Source: Conidiobolus incongruus B7586 (Eukaryota; Entomophthoromycota; Entomophthoromycetes; Entomophthorales; Conidiobolaceae). From it: 17,655 bases of DNA. The stretch is from NCBI GenBank assembly GCA_000697335.1, contig JNEM01006234.1:1-17655 (forward strand). The letters run 5' to 3'. Shown here one piece after another: positions 10,820-17,655 of the stretch. The position numbers and the translations under genes were made by a program. Position 1 is the stretch's first letter; each line of letters begins with the position of its first letter. The notes under the pieces are model-generated. The model saw nothing but the letters and a program-made list of their open reading frames with translations. It had not been told where the DNA came from and searched no databases.

Positions 10820-12082
10820 ATGAAAGCAAGTAAAATATTAATCGCTAAGCTTTCATCTTCCAAAAAAAGTCAACCTTTACACATCTACACACTACCTGAG
10901 CTCGACTTAGAAAATACAGAATCCAAGTCAGAATCTGTGTATTATAGTATAGAAGAGCTCATCCCCTATTTCTTTAACAAAACACCTGGCAACAGCTTAG
11001 ATCAAATCTTTAAATCAGCCAATTCGGAGTATGATCTAATCAAAGATGAAAACAGTGGTATGACGTTAATTAATTCGGATTATTTAAATGATATAGCTAT
11101 TCAAAATCAATGGTATACCTTGGCTTTGCTCAGTAAAGAGAATAAGATTGGGTTGTTAACTGGAAAAATCAGCAATATCTTAGAATCCTTGAGACTCCCT
11201 AATATCCAAATTTATTCTAATTTCACTAACGTTTCGCTTGATATTAAGCCAGCTAGATTACGTAGTATATCTGTACCTCCGGGTAATCCTAATACCTCAC
11301 CTATACAAGGAAAGATGGATTCAGAAAACTCTCCAAGAACAAATCAAACCAACTCCAGTACCCCGCAGTTCAAACCGATGATAACTAAAAAAGACTCCCA
11401 ATCAATGAGCTTTGATTATGCGCAGAGACCTCATCAACCACATCCAGATTCCTTGAGAATGCTGGACACTGTGTTACCTTCTGCTACATCAGACTATCCT
11501 CCAAAAAGAGCCATACCAAGATACACACCCGCATCAAAAACTTTAGTTCCTCCAACCTATTCTAATCCAACTGCTAGAGTGAGAGGTAGACCGCGCAAGC
11601 CTGTTACTAATCCATACCCTCAAGCATCAATTTCACCCTCTCTTGGACACTTTGGACACTTCAAAATCGATCCACCTCCACAAGAGATGATCCTACTTCC
11701 TCCAACCACACCTTCAGCACTTCGTCCAAGATATCACTCCCCTCCTACCAATAAATCACCTATCCAGCCCATCAGACCTCCATCCCAGCCAGTATACAGG
11801 CCCCCTTTCGAGCCCAAATTGAGGCCCTCACTTCCAGTTAGCCATCAGCCTACTGGATCTGACCACCCCCTAGAGTGGTGTCGCAAAGAAGTCTACAGTT
11901 TAATCAACCTTAGCTCCGAGCTTAGATATCGACTTCTCAAGCTGGAAGAATGCATGAGCAATCTCCAGCCCCACCAACCATCATCATACGTTCCACCAAC
12001 CCAACCTCAATCATACACTCCGATTGATCCCAAAACATACTCGCCTTACAATAGACCAGCACCACCTCCCGAGCGACACTGA
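10820..12082 (+). CDS. Proline-rich AT-hook protein, family not recognised
   Basis: This is an intact 420-codon ORF without introns and the only convincing gene here. The ATG has A at -3 (context ATCAAAATG) and is the first ATG after the pyrimidine-rich leader. Residues 1-150 are the least repetitive part and may fold (hydrophobic stretches near 41-52 and 85-130). Residues 150-350 are disordered and rich in Pro, Ser, Thr and Gln. A canonical AT-hook, RGRPRKP, lies at 255-261 and would bind the minor groove of A+T-rich DNA. Residues 349-383 can form one amphipathic, possibly coiled-coil, helix. The tail (389-417) repeats Tyr-Pro motifs such as SYVPP, SYTPI and TYSPY. There is no signal peptide or membrane segment, so a nuclear DNA- or chromatin-binding role is the simplest inference. 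Base composition is far less A+T-rich than its flanks; bases 11821-11880 hold 35 G/C of 60. It lacks a CCHC knuckle or other Gag feature, so I take it as a host gene. Whether it is real is fairly certain; its function is not. Confidence 0.85.
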   Translation: MKASKILIAKLSSSKKSQPLHIYTLPELDLENTESKSESVYYSIEELIPYFFNKTPGNSLDQIFKSANSEYDLIKDENSGMTLINSDYLNDIAIQNQWYTLALLSKENKIGLLTGKISNILESLRLPNIQIYSNFTNVSLDIKPARLRSISVPPGNPNTSPIQGKMDSENSPRTNQTNSSTPQFKPMITKKDSQSMSFDYAQRPHQPHPDSLRMLDTVLPSATSDYPPKRAIPRYTPASKTLVPPTYSNPTARVRGRPRKPVTNPYPQASISPSLGHFGHFKIDPPPQEMILLPPTTPSALRPRYHSPPTNKSPIQPIRPPSQPVYRPPFEPKLRPSLPVSHQPTGSDHPLEWCRKEVYSLINLSSELRYRLLKLEECMSNLQPHQPSSYVPPTQPQSYTPIDPKTYSPYNRPAPPPERH

Positions 12083-12212
12083 TTGTATGTAGATAAAACT
12101 CAAGAACACACCCTTACATCGCGTTCCCACCACGGACGGATTGTGTATATCACCACCTGTAATATTTAAGAAGTATCCATTACCACTCCCTCAATTCAAT
12201 TCCCATTATGTT

Positions 12213-12218
12213 AATAAA
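12213..12218 (+). terminator. Candidate polyadenylation signal AATAAA
   Basis: AATAAA occurs 131 bases after the TGA stop, just beyond the end of the less A+T-rich island. A second AATAAA lies at 12440-12445. The motif is expected often by chance in this DNA, so the position relative to the gene is the only support. Confidence 0.35.
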
Positions 12219-12529
12219 CTAATCTCCTCCCTCTTCATTGGTCAATCCTATCATCACCAAATCAAATTTTCATTTAAAACTCACGGAATTTTTCACGATT
12301 TACATGAAATTTTACACTTTAAAATTCATGATAATTACTAATTTGAACACAAATTTTCTAATTAAAATCAAATTGAATATATTTTATTGTTACATTACAT
12401 ATAAATTATTTTCAAATTTTTTGATTCTTTAACATATGAAATAAAATTAAAAAAAATTTTTTTTCTAAATTATTATTAATAGCGATAGTTTATGGATAAT
12501 TTTCTTTTCTGAAAATTAAAAAAAATTAT

Positions 12530-12547
12530 TATATATATATATATATA
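12530..12547. repeat. (TA)9 microsatellite
   Basis: Perfect TA run in A+T-rich spacer. Confidence 0.9.
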
Positions 12548-12693
12548 ATATAATTTTTTTATATCTAATATTAATATTATCATAATTTTTAAAATTATTA
12601 AATTAACAAATTGAAGTATACTTTCTTTTCTCTATTATTTTAGTTAAAATAATAATTATAAAATTTTGTAATAAATAAATTTTCAAATATATG

Positions 12694-12737
12694 ATTATAT
12701 TATATTATATTATATTATATTATATTATATTATATTA
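12694..12737. repeat. Pentanucleotide microsatellite (ATTAT)n, 8.8 copies
   Basis: The period-5 unit ATTAT runs without interruption for 44 bases in the gene-free DNA after the AT-hook gene. It is the longest perfect tandem array in the window. Confidence 0.95.
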
Positions 12738-12966
12738 AATTTAATATAATAAATTCAAATATATAAATATTAGACTCTAAAGAAAATTGATATATTTTCA
12801 TTGATAAATTTTCATGAATATGGTATATTAGACTGTTTCTTTAACTGCCGAAGTATAAAATTAATAATTCATTTTAATGATAATTTAATTAACATGTAAT
12901 ATTTAATATCAATCATTTACACTTATACTTTCATTGAAATAATATATATAGTTGATTGAATAAAAG

Positions 12967-12986
12967 TATATATATATATATATATA
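12967..12986. repeat. (TA)10 microsatellite
   Basis: Perfect TA run upstream of the large retroelement remnant. Confidence 0.9.
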
Positions 12987-14127
12987 ATTATCTGTCAAGT
13001 TGATATAAATCAATCAACTGTTTATTGATTTAATGAAGATTAATAAAATTTTGAATTTAATTAGTAGAAATTTTTTATTAAAAGATTTTACTAAATCGAG
13101 TATTATAAGAGTAAATCCATTTTATAAATTATTTAATTTCACCAAGTGTGCCAACGTTTGAGTAATTATTTCCATAAATTAAGATAAAATGTCATGAATT
13201 TATTTATATTGATATAAATTGTGGTTATATCAATTTTAAAAAAAAACTGGTAGGTTATTAATATTGTTTTCTATTTAAAGCAAAATTCTCAATTTTATAT
13301 AATGTGATCATAAAAATTAATTTAATAATTTTATAATAAATATTTTAATAAAAATTATAAAAAATATTACTATTTTGAACAATTTCAATTAATATATTTA
13401 AATTATTTTAACTAACAAAATCAAGTTAAAAGATGATCTACTGATTCAAAACTGATAAAGATGTAGATAACTAGAGAGATTAGATAAGATAAAAGATATC
13501 TATAACCAATCATCTGTGAATATTATAGTATCTCAAATTTTCGGAACTTGACCTAAATATTTACCCTTACATCCAATCACTATTGTTAAATTACTATATC
13601 ATGAGAATTTTAGAATAATTTGATAATTTTCATATTTGATAATATATTAGTAAAAACCGAATTTATAACTAAGTTATTAACTAATTATAATTTATTTGAA
13701 ATATTATGGTGTTATATTATTGGAAAAGCTAGCTAGTTGTCAATACGGTGAACATATAATAATCATGAATTCTCTGGATTTTATTTATGTCATACTGTTA
13801 TTTGATATGTAAATTTTTTATATATTGCACAAATCAAAAGTATTTTAATACACTTAACAAAAATTCCAAGTATTTAATCCAGAAATCGAATTTTTAATCA
13901 CAAATCCATTCTTATGTCGTAACACTCAACATTCAATCAATACTTTGATAATTAAAAATTCTGTCAAACTGTTGGGTATTGATCACATTTGCGATAAGAA
14001 AATTAAAAAAACAGTTGTGAAATTAGGATTCTGAATGATAATGAAGCATATATTGTCCAATATTAATAAGGGTGTACTAGCAATGAATTACTTGACACAA
14101 ATATTTGTAACTATTATAATTTTCACA

Positions 14128-14155
14128 GGTTTTATTGATTTAATTCAATAAAACC
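14128..14155. repeat. 28-base near-perfect palindrome
   Basis: GGTTTTATTGA at 14128-14138 is the exact reverse complement of TCAATAAAACC at 14145-14155. The central six bases are self-complementary apart from one mismatched pair, so 26 of 28 bases fit a palindrome. It lies inside the retroelement remnant, between its RT and RNase H parts. It could extrude as a cruciform or fold as an RNA hairpin. It is the longest clean palindrome I found. Confidence 0.85.
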
Positions 14156-15629
14156 AAAGATAGCGAAGTTGTTCCAATTATCATTATCAATCAATGTTGG
14201 CCCAGATCCCGATTATACATCATATATTCAATATATGTGAATTATTTCTATGGTTTGAAATGAGCTTTTCAATATATTATACAGATTAGAATGCTAAAAA
14301 GTTATCATTGAGGTTGTAAATATGAAATATACTAGATAATATTTTTAAGATGGGATAATTTCAATAAATTCTATTTAGATTATTTCATTTTAGTATGAAA
14401 ACAGAAAATGTTCATATTATAGATAGAAACCTTGGTTCATTGTTTATTTTTAGAAGAAAATTTTATACATTTTTTAATATAATCTCGTGTTCTATTCAAT
14501 GTTCAATTTAATTATTTTTTACTGTCTAATCATTTCTACTATAGAATAATATGATATCAATTACCATGCTATTTTATTCAATTATAAAAAAGTAACAGGA
14601 TCAGAATTTATAGTGAGATCAGCTATTATAAGAATGTTGATATTTAAATCTAGGATATCAATATCAAATTTTGAAAAAATATAGATTATATTTTTATACA
14701 ATACTAATATAGCTAGAAATGATATGAAATTAAAATTTAAATGAAAAAAATAATTTATCAAATTTAAAAAATTTAATATTAGTTATTTAATTGGCTTATA
14801 TATAATTAAAAAAGAAAATCCATAATAATAATAGTATCTCCATTCAATTTAAAAAGCAATTTTCATATATCATTGATTTACCATTAAAGTTATCAAACCA
14901 CTATTATTACAGTGTCAAAGCTTAACTTTAGATTTAATATAACAATGGAATATTTTAAAGAAAGCTTTATTATATTGCCTTGGACTAACGAACATTATGG
15001 ATAGGCGGCATAGAAATAACTCAATAGTCAATTGAACTGAAGTTGTATCACTTCAAATCCCAATATATTTTATTCCACTATTAAAAATGATTTTTAACTT
15101 AATTTTAACAACATGATTCAATATTGAATTAACATATAAAATTAACTCCTTTAGTATCAGTTTCAAAAAATTTCCATTTTAGTTAAGGATATTATTTTAT
15201 TATTACTGGTATTTGACCGTTTAAAAATTGGTACCAATTTTATTACCCTTTTTGATTTGATATAAATCATTATTTGATTATATATTTAGTCTTAAAATAT
15301 TCAAGAATTTTTTATCATTTAAACTTATATAGATTTTAAGATTAGCCAAAACTATTGTGTATTATCAAATCACTATATTTAATTTTGCAGAAAATATATA
15401 AATTATCTATTAGTTAATATTTTATGAACAAACTTGTAAAAACAAAAATAGTTATATAATTATCTAAATATGTATATATGAAAAGTTATTATAATATAAC
15501 AATTATATAGAGTTCAAGTCAAAATACCTTGTAATTTGATAATATATATTCTGCATTTTATGTGTGTTGATCTATTTTTAAGAAACATTTACTAATAGGC
15601 GGAATATTTATTAAATTATATACTCAACT

Positions 15630-15646
15630 TATATATATATATATAT
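15630..15646. repeat. (TA)8 microsatellite
   Basis: Perfect TA run within the integrase part of the remnant at 13430-16145, after the catalytic core region. Confidence 0.9.
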
Positions 15647-16145
15647 TGAAATCTATTAAATTAGATTACTTGTAGAATTATTAAAGCTTGTTTATTCTGT
15701 ATTTTAATCTTCATATATCAATATATTTCTAATATTTTTGAGAAAGAATTATTTTAATAATATATATCATATTAAAAAAGATAAATTATTAAACTTTTTT
15801 ATAAATATTAAAAAAATTAAAAAATTATTTTTTTTACCAATGATAGACAGGAACTATATTAAGTCTATTTATTTTTGAAAGCTTTAAAATACTACAATTA
15901 TTATAATTAATATTTACCTAATATTTAACTTTTATATTTGCAATTGGTTTATTATGCTTACGTGCTTAAAAGTTATTAGTAAAATCATATTAAATTAGAA
16001 ACTTACTATAATTAGAAAAGGGTTAATAAACTAATGTGGGAATTTTATTTAGTGGTATTTGATATTGTAGTTTAATATAATTGGTTAATGATCTTAAGTC
16101 CAAAATCTGTGGTGGTGATATAGCTGATAAAAATATACAAATCAT

Positions 16146-17655
16146 GAATTTTCATAATTGCAATATTATGATTATTGTTCTTATAAAATATTGAAAATTA
16201 CTGAATTACTACTAATATACTGATAACTGAGTTAAATAATCATTAATATCAAAATTTATTCAAAACCTATTTATTGAATCATTTAAAATTTTTCATTCAA
16301 AAATTACATTAATTTGGAATAAATTATTAAATCAGTATATATTAAGGTAGTTTATTATTCACTATCGATTATATTAGATATAACAAAATATTGGAGATAT
16401 TTAAATAAACTGATAAAAGGCTTTATTGATATAACTATCTTAAAACTGATAATCATAAATTAAAATATTTTATATTTGAGGTTAATAATATAATTATCTT
16501 ATTTCATTCATGATGTAATTACTTCAAGTGAATATCAATTGATTTTTTCTCTTAGTTGTTATATTAATTATATTAAAATAGCTCCTATCTCACTATATCA
16601 AATTTCATCTCTCTAGTTTAATGATTTCATCTTAAATTTCTTAATTGCTTTGGTAGTCATTAAATTTCTCACACCATTATATAAAGGACGATTTGTTAAA
16701 CTCTTTGCATAACACATATAAGAATAAATCAACATCAATTATTAATTAAATAAAACTATTTTGTGATCTTATATATTTTAAATTAATAACTGTAAAATTT
16801 ATTAGCCTCAAATTTAGCCATTATCATTATGAACAATATCCAAATACTAGATTTTTGGATAAGTGATGTATGGAGTTAATTAATAAAGGATCAATTTATA
16901 TTTTGTATTAGAATATTATTTGAAATTAATCAAGATATAAAATTAGGTCTATTAATTAAAATTATAATTTTTTATCATCACTGATATTTGAGGATATTAT
17001 TAATATTATTAAATATATTAGACTTAAAATTAATTTAATTAATCTTAAGATAAAATTAGATATATCGTTTAATTTGAGAATTAATGCTCAATACTTAAGT
17101 ATTATTATATGAATCAATTTACTTCACTTTTTTTTTACTTTTAATTCAATATTCAAGAATAATCCCAGAGCTTATTATATGCACTATCTATATAATTTCC
17201 TTTCATAAAAAGATAAAACATTTCAAATATAATAGAAAATGATATAATTTCAAACTTTGCTAAAGTTGAATAAAAAGAATAGAATTTAATATAATAATAT
17301 ACAAATTATCTTATCTATTATTTAGATATATCTAATAATAGCAAATAAAACACAAGACTTATAAAACTGATTTTATGATATTAATGTAATAAACTAAAAG
17401 ATAAAAGATGAGATAAAAAGTTTTTTAAGATAACTAAGGCTTATTATTATAGTATTAATTAAAAATATTATAATATTTTCCATATATTATTCAATAACTT
17501 CACTATTATTAATTGTAATTTAAATATATGTTTCTCAAAATAATTTTTATTTAATTTATAAATAATAATTAATTAATAATCAAATTATATACCTGAATAA
17601 TTAATGCATAATAATATAATTTTTATAAAATATTATCAAAATAATAATTATCGCT
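16146..17655. other. A+T-rich spacer, no gene seen
   Basis: No ORF, RNA gene or long repeat was recognised. The 3' LTR of the remnant at 13430-16145 may lie here, but no TG...CA-bounded repeat with a partner upstream is visible by eye. Confidence 0.6.

Larger units (their letters stand above)
12219..13429. other. A+T-rich spacer with microsatellites
   Basis: The composition drops back to extreme A+T content within about 100-200 bases of the gene's end. The stretch holds the (ATTAT)n and two (TA)n arrays. By position it would include gag and protease of the remnant at 13430-16145, but I see no Asp-Thr/Ser-Gly protease motif or CCHC knuckle that I would defend. Confidence 0.6.
13430..16145 (+). 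mobile_element. Decayed but near full-span Ty3/Gypsy pol (RT-RNase H-IN)
   Basis: This is the best preserved retroelement here. Plus-strand motifs come in the Ty3/Gypsy order. RT: FSELDL (13538-13555), a QYGE..IIM block near 13740, and 58 open codons at 13858-14031 ending in a KLLG...DKKIKK segment like the RT thumb. RNase H: YYTD (14275-14286) and GSEFIV...RM (14598-14636), matching TDAS and G..N.VADALSR. IN: HYG (14993-15000) for the zinc-binding region, LLVFDRLKIG (15203-15232) for the first catalytic Asp block, and LSPK (16094-16105) for the C-terminal GPF/Y module. From FSELDL to the last block is about 2.56 kb, near the normal spacing. The order RT-RNase H-IN marks Ty3/Gypsy, not Ty1/Copia. 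It is broken well over ten times and old. Gag, protease and LTRs were not recognised. Confidence 0.75.

Noticed and set aside
12141-12432. Two overlapping ORFs of 66 and 64 codons just after the AT-hook gene
   Set aside because: They lie in the likely 3' untranslated region, overlap each other in different frames and have no domain. The candidate poly(A) signal falls within them.
14990-15065. tRNA-like sequence with a TGAAGT/ACTTCA hairpin (15038-15055) and a TTCAAATCC string resembling a B box
   Set aside because: The loop has six bases, no T-arm or acceptor stem pairs, and the segment lies within the integrase part of a retroelement remnant.
2053-15646. CRISPR-like or other spaced direct-repeat arrays
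   Set aside because: The tandem repeats present are simple microsatellites; no regularly spaced repeat with unique spacers was seen.

Overview
The window looks like nuclear DNA of a eukaryote with a very A+T-rich, retrotransposon-laden intergenic genome. A fungus fits best: there is one compact, uninterrupted, proline-rich ORF with a pyrimidine-rich leader, set among decayed Ty3/Gypsy copies of extreme A+T content. Lineage is an inference; no rRNA, tRNA or conserved housekeeping gene is present to fix it. There is no sign of a bacterial, phage or organellar gene set.

Layout. Positions 1-10,500 and 12,450-17,655 are extremely A+T-rich (the first 60 bases hold only 4 G/C) and carry no intact gene. 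Read codon by codon on both strands, parts of this apparently empty DNA give collinear remnants of Ty3/Gypsy pol: reverse transcriptase (RT), RNase H and integrase (IN). I see six remnant groups: 1617-2775 (+), 3655-5225 (-), 5405-6290 (-), 7650-8900 (+), 9560-10055 (-) and 13430-16145 (+). The last is the clearest. Its RT, RNase H, IN core and IN C-terminal motifs lie in order and at close to normal spacing over about 2.7 kb. All are broken many times and look old. I could not delimit LTRs for any of them.

The only convincing gene is at 10820-12082 (+), 420 codons, inside a sharply less A+T-rich island of about 10,500-12,180. It has its own TATA box, pyrimidine-rich leader and candidate poly(A) signal. 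The product has an AT-hook (RGRPRKP), a long disordered Pro/Ser/Tyr-rich region and a C-terminal helix. I do not recognise the family.

The genes do not form an operon or pathway. The picture is a lone host gene island in a retrotransposon graveyard. Opposite orientations and interleaved remnants suggest nested insertions. The strong A+T drift of the remnants would fit C-to-T biased decay, such as repeat-induced point mutation, but other mutational biases could do the same. The rest is simple-sequence repeats, a few inverted repeats and A+T-rich spacer.
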